From Planctomycetota bacterium (lineage in GTDB: Bacteria; Planctomycetota; J058; JAJDCP01): a DNA stretch of 35,104 nucleotides. Both the position numbers and the translations under genes were made by a program. The stretch lies in contig JAJDCP010000145.1 in NCBI GenBank assembly GCA_029260765.1, positions 1 through 35,104 on the forward strand. Reading direction: 5' to 3'. Positions 7,038 to 15,200 of this stretch are shown here, piece by piece; within the stretch, counting starts at the first letter, position 1, and every line of letters begins with the position of its first letter. The notes beneath the pieces were generated by a model. That model was not told the DNA's origin and ran no database searches. It saw nothing but the letters and a program-made list of their open reading frames with translations.

Positions 7038-8720
7038 TCAATCGGTGTCGCGGCGACGGTCGATGTCGTCGGGGTGGTCGAGCAGGGTGTATTCCCAGAC
7101 CTTCTTGCCATCCGGGTCGATCTCGAGGATCCGGTTGCCCTCCGAGTCACAGATCGTGGTGTTGCCATTGCTGAGACGGTCAGCTTCATGGGGCTCGACC
7201 AGACCGCTGGAGAATTGCCAGACCACCTTGCCGTCCTTGTCCAACTCGACCACCCGTCGCGCCGTGCCGTCGGCCACCAGCACATTGCCATTGGGAAGGA
7301 GATCGGCCTCACGCGGATCTGAGGTGGTTGCCGACCAATATTCGTTTCCCAGCCAGTCGACGATGCGCACGGTGGCCGATCTTTCGCCGACAATCAGCAG
7401 CCGCCCGTCGTCGAGCAGATCGCAGTCGTCGATCTCGTCGTCGAAGTCCAAGCGCCGCAACTCGTCCCCCTCGGGGTTGACTTCGAGCACGGAGGACGTC
7501 CCGCTCTTGCTCGACAGCAACACCATGGTGTGACCGTTCTCCATGCGTTCGACGCACCCCACCATGTCGTTGGCGTCGCTTAGAGCGGGCGTGAAGCTCC
7601 AGACCTCGCCGAGCTCCAGGTCGAGCTCGAACGCGCGCCGTTCCCATGCAGCAGCGACCAGCAGCCGTCCGTTCCGCAGCCATCGCACGTGGCAGGCCCC
7701 GCTGATGCCCGGCTTCTCCCAGATCACGCGGTCGTGCTTGTCGAGCAACAGGATGCGATGGTTGGAGAAATCGCAGATCAGCGACTGGCCGTCTTCCAGC
7801 TCAGGATGAAGAGCGGCGTCGATCAGCAACTCGCCTCCGTCCTCGAGCCAGGTCTGCCAGGTCGCCACCGCTTTCTGGCGCAGGTCCAGGGCTGCATAGG
7901 GGTGGCACTGCAGAGCTGTGGAAGTAAAGCGCTTCAACCAGTCTTCAGCCACCAGCCGTCGGCGCGTGTCGACGTCGAGCAGCAGCTCGACCAACACGGG
8001 CAGGCCCTTGCGCAAGCCGCGAGCCACATACAGACAGGCTGCTTCAAGGCGTACATCGGCGTCGTCGGCCTCGAGGTAGACATCGAGCTGCCGCAACACG
8101 GCCATCCCGAGCCGCCGCCAGCTGCGCAGCAGGCCCGCTTGGGCGGAAGGGGGCATGCCTACAAGCTCAGCGGCGCAGGTGCGCGCGTCGGGCATGCCCA
8201 GCAACTCGAGCGCCTCCAACACGGCCTGGTGCACGATCGCATCGTGTGAGCTGCTCAGCAGGCTGAACAGAAAGTCGCGGCAACGAGCGCCTTCGAGGTC
8301 GACCAACAAGCGCACCGCCGCCGGTTTCCCGCTGCCACGGCGCGCGATCACGCGGCGCAGGTTTCGGAGTCGCAGGCGCACCTCGGTGGAAGGATGCGGG
8401 CGCTCGGACAGTGCGTCGAAGACGGCCGGGCCCATGGCGAGCAGCTCGGCGAAAGCACGGTCACGTTCGGCGACAGACCCAGCCCCCAAGCCGGCGACCA
8501 GACGCCGGACCTGAAGGCTGAAATCATCGCGGGTCTGGTCAGGTTCGAGGTAGTCGCGCAGAGCGCTCGTGCTGATCTCGATCCCGATCGAACGCATATA
8601 CACGACATCGCGCTCAGTCTGCGACGTCGGCGCCACTTCGAGAATCACGGTGTCCTGGGCGAGAATCGGACCGATCAGAATGAGGCTGGCCCACAGAAAG
8701 CAGGAAGAACACGTGCGCAT
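7038..8720 (-). CDS. Exported HEAT-repeat plus six-bladed beta-propeller protein
   Basis: A 560-residue protein. Residues 1-22 are a signal peptide ending ILAQ. Residues of about 60-300 are helical HEAT-like repeats, for example ALEALELLGMPDARTCAAEL and VRLEAACLYVARGLRKGLPVL. Residues of about 310-555 contain six blades with the pattern xLxNGxxLVxD then RVxExDxxGxxVWxF, as in EADLLPNGNVLVAD and EADRLSNGNTTICD. The propeller resembles NHL/PQQ-like and arylsulfotransferase-type propellers, but no catalytic residues are obvious, so a binding or scaffold role is more likely. GAGGAATCCT precedes the ATG, and a well-formed promoter lies upstream, so the gene is expressed independently of the WYL operon. 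Confidence 0.8.
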   Translation of the reverse strand: MRTCSSCFLWASLILIGPILAQDTVILEVAPTSQTERDVVYMRSIGIEISTSALRDYLEPDQTRDDFSLQVRRLVAGLGAGSVAERDRAFAELLAMGPAVFDALSERPHPSTEVRLRLRNLRRVIARRGSGKPAAVRLLVDLEGARCRDFLFSLLSSSHDAIVHQAVLEALELLGMPDARTCAAELVGMPPSAQAGLLRSWRRLGMAVLRQLDVYLEADDADVRLEAACLYVARGLRKGLPVLVELLLDVDTRRRLVAEDWLKRFTSTALQCHPYAALDLRQKAVATWQTWLEDGGELLIDAALHPELEDGQSLICDFSNHRILLLDKHDRVIWEKPGISGACHVRWLRNGRLLVAAAWERRAFELDLELGEVWSFTPALSDANDMVGCVERMENGHTMVLLSSKSGTSSVLEVNPEGDELRRLDFDDEIDDCDLLDDGRLLIVGERSATVRIVDWLGNEYWSATTSDPREADLLPNGNVLVADGTARRVVELDKDGKVVWQFSSGLVEPHEADRLSNGNTTICDSEGNRILEIDPDGKKVWEYTLLDHPDDIDRRRDTD

Positions 8721-8747
8721 AGGATTCCTCGCAGGACGGGGCTTCCC

Positions 8748-8775
8748 ATTGTAGACGTTGTAGTCTGCGGTTCAA
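8748..8775 (-). promoter_or_regulatory. Sigma-70-like promoter of the HEAT/propeller gene
   Basis: On the minus strand TTGAAC (8775-8770) is followed after 16 bases by TACAAT (8753-8748), which matches the -10 consensus in five of six bases. The predicted start near 8741 leaves a leader of about 20 bases with GAGGAA before the ATG at 8720. It sits just past the stop of the last WYL gene. Confidence 0.55.
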
Positions 8776-8784
8776 TCACGGGCT

Positions 8785-9759
8785 TCAACCGGCGGCTTCG
8801 AGCGAGGCCCGGCAATTTGCCAGGTGTGCGAGCAGGCCGTCGACCATGGCTGGGGGTTCAAGAATCCGAGCCTTGTCACCGAAGCGCAACATCCAGTTGA
8901 AAAACCAACTCGATTTTTCGACCACGATGCGTGCGGTGCAGGAGCCGTCGGCGTGCTTCTTGAACTCCGTGGCGGGGCAGGTCTCCAGGGCTTGCGCGCT
9001 GACTTCGCGGGCGAAATGCACCCGGGCTTCGATGCCTCTGCCGGAAGGAAAGAAGTGCTTGCTCTTCTTGAACTCGCCCAGATCGAAGCTGTCCGGTCGC
9101 GAGAAACTGCGTGCGAGGGGACGCAGGCCGCGGATGCGGTCGACGCGGAAGGAGAGCACTGCCCTGCGCGCGTCGCAGAAAGCGATCAGGTAGTGGCCGT
9201 CGAGGTGGTGCACCAATCCATAGGGATGCACCGCGCGCGCCTTGAGCGTATCGCTGCTGGCAGAGTAGTATTCGATCTCGAGCACGCTGCGCTCTTCGAT
9301 GCCGCGCCGCAGCTGTGGCAGCAACTTGCGCACATGCGCCGGCGGCGGGCGCATTTTCACGCGCCGCGCGGCGCCCACCAGCCCTGCCCCCGCGAGGCGC
9401 GTGTCGATCTTGTCGAGCAGGCGCCGGGCCGTGCTGGCGAGTTGATCTGAAGCACTCGACGCCAGGGTCTCAAGCAGAATCTTCACGCCCAGGGCTTCGG
9501 AGACTGACAGGGCTACCGGCCGCTCGAAGCCCTCGGCGAAGGCGATCTCGACCTCGTTCTTGTTGACGTAGACGCCGATGTAGTCGTCCGGCTGGTACGG
9601 CGGAACCCCGCACATCAGCACCCAATCGAGGTCCTTCAGGATCTCGCGCCGCGAGCAGCCCAGCTCGCGCGAAGCGACCGCCAGCGAGACCTTGCGGCGC
9701 TGCCGCAGGTAGGGGATCAAGGTCAGGATGCGGCGCACGCGGCGGGTGACATTGTTCAT
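8785..9759 (-). CDS. WYL-domain transcriptional regulator (PafC-like)
   Basis: A 324-residue regulator. An N-terminal helix-turn-helix (about 1-60, with VSLAVASRELGCSRREILKDLD) precedes a linker, a WYL domain (about 150-240: LEIEYYSAS, HPYGLVHHLDGHYLIAF, RVDRI) and a C-terminal WCX-like extension. WYL domains bind ligands, proposed to be single-stranded nucleic acid in the PafBC pair, and switch the attached DNA-binding domain. It is coupled to the neighbouring WYL gene by an ATGA overlap, the arrangement of pafB-pafC in actinobacteria. No Pup or proteasome genes are in the window, so the function may differ. It is the last gene of a four-gene overlapping operon. Confidence 0.87.
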   Translation of the reverse strand: MNNVTRRVRRILTLIPYLRQRRKVSLAVASRELGCSRREILKDLDWVLMCGVPPYQPDDYIGVYVNKNEVEIAFAEGFERPVALSVSEALGVKILLETLASSASDQLASTARRLLDKIDTRLAGAGLVGAARRVKMRPPPAHVRKLLPQLRRGIEERSVLEIEYYSASSDTLKARAVHPYGLVHHLDGHYLIAFCDARRAVLSFRVDRIRGLRPLARSFSRPDSFDLGEFKKSKHFFPSGRGIEARVHFAREVSAQALETCPATEFKKHADGSCTARIVVEKSSWFFNWMLRFGDKARILEPPAMVDGLLAHLANCRASLEAAG

Positions 9760-10766
9760 CCCTTGCCCTCCGCATACAAGGCCTCGATGCGTACCAGCGC
9801 GTCTGCGACGCGGCGGCGCAGAGAAGCCGGCTCGATGCGCCGCACATGTGCGAGCCGCTCGAGCAGCCAGGGCATGAAGGCATCGAGGTCACGCACGGCC
9901 AGCCGCAGCCGCCCCCCACCATCGGGCAACTCTTCGAAACGCGCGCTGTTGCCGAGAGTCTCGCGGGCATGCCAGGCGTAGGGCGCCTGCAGCTCGATGC
10001 ACACCTCCTGCTGGGCGGCATCCCCCAGCTCCCAGCTCTGCCGGTTGAGGTAGGGCCCGATATCGAAATCCTCCGGAACTTCGAACTGCCCGGTATCGTT
10101 CTCGCCCGTCAGGCTGTCGATGCGGTCGATGCGGAAGACCTGCAGCTCTTCTGCTGGCGGGCAGCATCCCACCAGGCTCCAGGCGCCACTCGCGAAGCCC
10201 AGCCCCCAGGGTTCGAGCTCCTGCACGCTCTTCTGCCCCGCATAGCGCAGCTTCAAGCGCCGGCGTGCTCCCACGGCTTCGGCCAGCTCGAGGAAGTGTG
10301 CCTGGAATGCCTCATCTCCGCCATGCCCCGGCAGGAGCATGATCACCTCGTCGCCGGACTGCGCGGCGACGTCGGTCGAGGGCTGGGAGTCGAAAGCCAG
10401 TTTGCGCGCCGCTGCCTGGACCTCCTCCGCGGGCAGGGGTCCCCCTTCGGCCATCTGCACCAGGGCCCTGAGCAACAGGGCATCTTCGGCGGACAGCTCG
10501 AAAGGCGCGAGGAAATAGCGTTGCTTGGGAATCGTGTAGCCGCCGGCGTCCGGTTGGTACTCGATGGGCACACCGAGCCTGCGCAGCTCCTGCTTGTCAC
10601 GTTCAAAGCGACGCTCGAGCACTTTGAGGGGGACCGCGTCGGTGTAGCCATTCACCTGCAGGCGGATCTCTTCGAAGGTCTCGGACCGCCGTGAGCGGAG
10701 AAGGAACGCGACCAGGTTCAAGAGCCGTTCGGTTTTGGGGATCTTCGGTTCGTCCCGAGATTCCAT
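9756..10766 (-). CDS. WYL-domain transcriptional regulator (PafB-like)
   Basis: A regulator of about 336 residues from the chosen ATG. The N-terminus PKTERLLNLVAFLLRSRR and VPLKVLERRFERDKQELRRLGVPI form the winged helix typical of PafB. The WYL domain is around residues 180-255 (LKLRYAGQ, LEPWGLGFASGAWSLVG, FRIDRIDSL), and a C-terminal WCX-type region ends the protein. ATGs at 10790 and 10895 are also in frame. 10766 is preferred because family similarity begins there, but no strong ribosome binding site helps the choice. It overlaps the upstream lipoprotein gene by 49 bases and the next WYL gene by four. The pair probably works as a heterodimer or pseudo-dimer. Confidence 0.85.
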   Translation of the reverse strand: MESRDEPKIPKTERLLNLVAFLLRSRRSETFEEIRLQVNGYTDAVPLKVLERRFERDKQELRRLGVPIEYQPDAGGYTIPKQRYFLAPFELSAEDALLLRALVQMAEGGPLPAEEVQAAARKLAFDSQPSTDVAAQSGDEVIMLLPGHGGDEAFQAHFLELAEAVGARRRLKLRYAGQKSVQELEPWGLGFASGAWSLVGCCPPAEELQVFRIDRIDSLTGENDTGQFEVPEDFDIGPYLNRQSWELGDAAQQEVCIELQAPYAWHARETLGNSARFEELPDGGGRLRLAVRDLDAFMPWLLERLAHVRRIEPASLRRRVADALVRIEALYAEGKG

Positions 10767-11239
10767 TCCAGGGCCCGCCTTCGGTTCCATGTCTCGACCA
10801 GTTCCGGAGTTCTCAGGATATCGTTGATCCACGAGCTGAGAAAGAGGTAGCCGCCGATGCCATACGTGAGTGGGCCGGTAGTCAGGCTCTGCCACAGGAA
10901 TACGTCGTCGACAGTCTTGCGCGTCTTCGGGTCTACCTCGTCGCGGATGAAGGCATCCCAGATCGCATCGAGTCCCAATCCGATCGCGATGCTGATGGCG
11001 AAATAGAGGCTGATGATCTGTTGGCCCTGCAGGTCTTCGGCGCCCCGCGCGTCTCCGGCATAGCTCGAGCCCAGGCCATGGACGAAGAAGCCAGGCACCG
11101 TGGCGAGGAACACCCCGTAGCCGACGGACTTCTGCTCAAGGCCAGGATTCTCGACACGTTCGACCCGGGGCGCGTACGCGCAGCCGGCGGCCAGAGCCAG
11201 CAGGCAGCACAACCACGAGGCCGGGTCCTCAAACTTCAC
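10718..11239 (-). CDS. Putative membrane-associated lipoprotein
   Basis: A 173-residue protein beginning VKFEDPASWLCCLLALAAGC, a lipoprotein signal peptide with Cys20. The mature part has hydrophobic segments (YGVFLATVPGFFVHGLGSSY, IISLYFAISIAIGLGLDAIW, and a C-terminal one around TYGIGGYLFLSS). It resembles small envelope proteins with a PG-x-HGLG-x-YAGD pattern, but no named family is assigned. The start is GTG at 11239, with GGAGG five bases upstream inside the end of the preceding gene, so the two overlap by 11 bases. It is the second gene in the overlapping operon, between the LigD-type domain protein and the WYL regulators. Confidence 0.72.
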   Translation of the reverse strand: MKFEDPASWLCCLLALAAGCAYAPRVERVENPGLEQKSVGYGVFLATVPGFFVHGLGSSYAGDARGAEDLQGQQIISLYFAISIAIGLGLDAIWDAFIRDEVDPKTRKTVDDVFLWQSLTTGPLTYGIGGYLFLSSWINDILRTPELVETWNRRRALEWNLGTNRRSPKPNGS

Positions 11240-12122
11240 GGCTACCTCCGAGCAGCTCGACCAACCACTCCGTGGTCGGTTGGACCAAACGCAGGCAGCC
11301 CTGGAAGCGCTGCCCCCGCAGCTCGAGGTGCCAGCCATCGTTGCGCGGCTGCAAACGAGCGCAGCCTCGATCGTGCAGCCGCACGGCGCCGCGATCCCGG
11401 CTGATCGGCCCCTCGAAGCTCAGGTAACGCAGGCGGTGGATGGGCAGCGCGGGAGCCTCTACACTGCTCAGCTCTTCGGGCGGCACCGGCAACGCCCAGG
11501 TCAGCAGCCCCGCGGGGGTCTCGATCAGCAGATCGAAGTGGTCGGGCTGCCCCGCCCGGCTGTGGCGTTGCACGGCAAACTCCCGCGGCCCGGGCTCCGG
11601 CAGCGACCGCGTCGGCCAGGAAGCCGGAGCGTTCGCAGCATCCAGCAGCAACGGCCCGGCCACGACCTGCCCTTCGCTGCTCCACAGGCGGGGTCCCCTG
11701 GAATCGAGCACTGCGGCTACCGGCACCCGGCACTCCAAAGCACGGGCGGCGCACAGCGCAGGCAACGGAGCCCCGCAGACCAGCAGCAGATCGATGCCCT
11801 TGGCCGCGAGCAGACCGGCCAGCTGCGGCAGCAGAAGATCGTTCCCCAGCAGGCAGCCGACCCGCATGCCCGCCCATACGTGGACTCTCGGCAGGCCAGC
11901 GCCGGCGCCGAAGGGATGCAGCTCGGCCGTCGCCTGCCCGGCGACAAACAGCCGCAAGCACGGCTGAGGAGGCAGCTGCGCGGCGGCCAACCAGTGCCAT
12001 CCCTGAGCCAGGCGCCGCGCCTGCGCCTCGTCGCTGGCCGCGCAAAACAGCGCCCGCGGGGCGTCTGCCGGACGGGTCGCTGGGCGTGTGGCAGCTGCGT
12101 GGGGGCTCAGCTCGAGTAACAC
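11229..12122 (-). CDS. Degenerate nitrilase-like domain fused to LigD 3'-phosphoesterase-like domain
   Basis: A 297-residue protein with two parts. Residues of about 1-165 look like a carbon-nitrogen hydrolase: MRVGCLLGNDLLLPQLAGLL mirrors the nitrilase block around the catalytic cysteine, and CAARALECRVPVAAV mirrors the following block. The ICYD cysteine is replaced by glycine (LLGND), and the glutamate and lysine of the triad are not obvious, so this half is probably inactive. Residues of about 182-290 resemble the LigD N-terminal phosphoesterase family, with QRHSRAGQPDHFDLLIE, LTWALP, IHRLRYLSFEGPIS and VRLHDRG. His187, His195, Asp197 and His229 align with the metal-binding and catalytic residues of the LigD domain. 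No ligase or polymerase domain is attached. GTG at 12122 is chosen because GAGG precedes it; TTG at 12161 is in frame but has no ribosome binding site. Confidence 0.68.
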   Translation of the reverse strand: MLLELSPHAAATRPATRPADAPRALFCAASDEAQARRLAQGWHWLAAAQLPPQPCLRLFVAGQATAELHPFGAGAGLPRVHVWAGMRVGCLLGNDLLLPQLAGLLAAKGIDLLLVCGAPLPALCAARALECRVPVAAVLDSRGPRLWSSEGQVVAGPLLLDAANAPASWPTRSLPEPGPREFAVQRHSRAGQPDHFDLLIETPAGLLTWALPVPPEELSSVEAPALPIHRLRYLSFEGPISRDRGAVRLHDRGCARLQPRNDGWHLELRGQRFQGCLRLVQPTTEWLVELLGGSREV

Positions 12123-12150
12123 GGGGACCTCGCTGCGAATCCAAGCTGGT

Positions 12151-12168
12151 GCTCGCGGCAACGCGAGC
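12151..12168. promoter_or_regulatory. Hairpin in the divergent intergenic region
   Basis: GCTCGCG-GCAA-CGCGAGC forms a perfect 7-bp stem with a GNRA-type loop. It lies between the LigD-type domain gene and the triple-FGE kinase. It has no T-run, so an operator or a leader structure for the minus-strand operon is more likely than a terminator. Confidence 0.4.
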
Positions 12169-12182
12169 GGTCACGGTATTAT

Positions 12183-12211
12183 TTGCCACAAGAGCGGAAA
12201 TCTTCCATTAA
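12183..12211 (+). promoter_or_regulatory. Likely promoter of the triple-FGE kinase
   Basis: TTGCCA (12183-12188) and CATTAA (12206-12211) are separated by exactly 17 bases. The -35 box matches the consensus in five of six bases; the -10 box is weaker. A start near 12218 would leave about 34 bases of leader before the TTG at 12252. This makes an upstream TTG at 12183 unlikely as a start codon, since it would be the -35 box. Confidence 0.45.
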
Positions 12212-12251
12212 CTTCTTGGCAGTCTTCGCGCTCAGGAAAAAGGAAGCTCGC

Positions 12252-15200
12252 TTGTTCTGCAGTTCTTGCGGTCAGTCTCAACCTGCGTTCGCCCGCTTCT
12301 GCTCGGCCTGCGGCGCGGCTCTGCAATCGGGCTCCAGCCAGCCCTCGCTGAGCGGACCGACCCGCGCGGGCACTCCTTCTCCCGGTCTCGGCACCCCACC
12401 TCCGCCAGGACCGGCTCCCAGCCTGTCGGGCAACCGCACCCAGATGCACCCTCATGTGGCGGAGGTCTTCGTCGGCCATCAGCTGGGAAGCTACCGCATC
12501 GAGCGCAAGCTGGGAGAGGGGGGCATGGGAGCGGTGTTTCTGGCCACGCAGCTCAAGCTCGACCGTCAGGTGGCGGTCAAGGTTCTGCCGCCTCTGCTGA
12601 GCCGCGATGCGGGCTTGATCCAGCGTTTCGAGCGCGAGGCGCGGGCTTTGGCGGGCGTCGAGAGCCCCTATATCGTGCCGATCCATGACCTGTTCGAGGC
12701 CCACGGCATGTTCTGCATCGCGATGGGCTACGCGGCGGGTGGCTCGTTGGCGGACCTGCTCAAGCGGGGTCCCCTCCCCGAGGAGCGGGCTGTAGAGCTG
12801 ATCCGCCAAGCCGCCCTCGGTCTGCATGAGGCGCATGTCCACAAGGGCATCGTGCACCGCGACATCAAGCCGGACAATCTGCTGCTTACGGCCTCCGGAC
12901 GCGTGCAGATTGCAGACTTCGGTCTGGCCAAGGCGATGGCCGAGAGCTCGGGATTGACGCGTTCGGGCACGCTGATGGGCACGCCGGCGTTCATGTCGCC
13001 CGAGCAGTTCCGCGACAGCCGGGCGGTCGACCATCGTTCGGATCTGTACGCGCTCGGCTGTACGCTCTGGGCCCTGCTGACCGGGGCGCCGCCGTTTGCA
13101 GGGCCTTCAGCGGCCAACCTGATGCATCAACATCTGCACGAGCCCCTTCCCAGCCTGCCCCCGTCGGTGAGCGCTGGGCTGCGCGAGGTGCTCCAGCGGC
13201 TGCTGCAGAAAGACCCAACGAGGCGCTATCCCGATGCGGCGGCTCTGGCCATGGCCTTGGCTGGGCTCCGACCTGCAGCGAGCGTCAGCTTCGAGCTGCC
13301 GGTGCCGCCTCCTGTCCCGCCCAGGCCCCCTTCCGCCCCGATCCCGCGCTCCGCGGCTCCTCCGCCCTTGGCCAGCGCCCCGCCGCCCAGAGCGGTCGAC
13401 GAAGCCCTGCGGCCCCGGCGCAGGTCGCGCCCGGTGTGGGGACCGCTGTTGTTGGCCGCGTTGCTGGTGTTGCTGGGAACTGGAGGGGCGTGGCTTGCCT
13501 GGAAACAGCCGTGGCGCGCGCGCTTGCAGCTTGGGGCATTTTCTCCGGAGTCGGGCAGCCTGGTGCAACGCAAGAGCCTGCGTTTTTCCGGGCAGGTTCT
13601 CGGGGACGTGCTGCCTGCCTCCGTCGAGGTCGCGCAGAGGCAGGTGCCGCTGGCAGCCGACGGGACCTTTGCGCACGACCTGGCGCTGCAGGAGGGGGAG
13701 AACCGCATCGTGGTGCGGGTGGGCGCGTTGCAGAGGACCCTGGTCTTCACCCGTGACTCCAGCGAACCGGAGCTGCGCGTCCTGCGGCCTGGTGCCGACA
13801 CGGTGATCGGTCTCGCCCCTCTGGAGGTGGTGGTCGAGGCCGCGGACCCGCACCTGGCATCGGTATCCATCGCTGGCCGGCGGCAAGAACCCGGCGTGGA
13901 TGGCCTGTACCGCGCGGTCGTGCAGCCGGGGCCCGGCTCCCATCGCATCGAGGTGTTGGCGAAGGATGCGGTGGGAAATCAGCGTCTGCAGACATTCCGG
14001 CTCGTGGTCGACGGCCAGGGGCCGGTGTTGAGCCTGCGCACCCAGCAGGGCCCGGGCAGCCTGCTGATCGAAGTCGGCGCCGACGAGTGGATCGAGCGTG
14101 TGGAGCTCGACGACGGGCAGGTGTTCGCTGGCGGCCAGCCGCCCTTGCAGATTGAGCTGTGGCCTGAGCAGCCGGCGGGACAGCTCTGGCTGACGGCGTT
14201 CGATCGTTGGGGGAACGCTGGACGCGAGTCTGTCTCCTATCTGCTGTCAGAGGCGCTGCGAGGTTTGCAGGCCTGCGATTGGTGGTGGACCCCGGATAGA
14301 CAGTGGGAGATCGGGCAAGCCCTGAGTCTGCCCGTGGCCGTGAACAACTCGCTGGGCCAGCCGATGGTTCTCATACCTCCCGGACAGTTCTCGATGGGTA
14401 GCTCGGACAAAGATCCCGACCACCTTGACGGGGAGACCGAGCACACAGTCGTCCTGGACGTGCCGTTCTACCTGGCGGCGACGGAGCTCAGCCAAGCTGC
14501 CTGGCAGCAGGTCATGGGGGGCAAGCCCGAGAGTCCGGACATGCCCGCCAACAACCTGAGCTGGTTCGACGCCATCGACTTCTGCAACCGCCTCTCGCAG
14601 CTCGAGGGGCTGGAGGCGGCCTACCTGCTCGAAGATGAGGAGCGCGACGAGCAGGGCCACATGGTCGCGGCCCGGGTCGTCTGGCTGGGCCACGCCCGCA
14701 ACGGCTACCGCCTGCCGAGTGAGGCCGAGTGGGAATATGCCTGCAAAGCAGGCGGCGACGGTACGAGGGGCCCCCTGGATGACATCGCCTGGACCATCGA
14801 CAACTGCGCGGGACCCGAGCTTCCCAGCCAGCTGCGGGCCAATCCCTGGGGTTTGTACGACATGCTGGGGAATGTCTGGGAGTGGTGCTGGGACGGTTGG
14901 GCCGCCTACGGAACGCGCTTGCGCAGAGACCCGCGCGGCCCCCTGCACGATGCCACGCGCATCGCCCGCGGCGGCGGGTATCTGAACGATGCGTCGGTGG
15001 TCAGGGCCGCCAAGCGCGCGAGCGAGCCTCCGTCGGCGGTCCTTCCGCAGGTGGGCCTGCGTCTGGCCCGTTCCTTGCCACAACCCCTGTCCGTCGAGCT
15101 GCTCAGCCTCGAGCAACTGGTCGCCGCGGAGCAGCTCGGCATACTTCCCAGCTGGCGCGAAAGTCATGGTAGACAGCTGGTGCTGATCCCTGCGGGCGAC

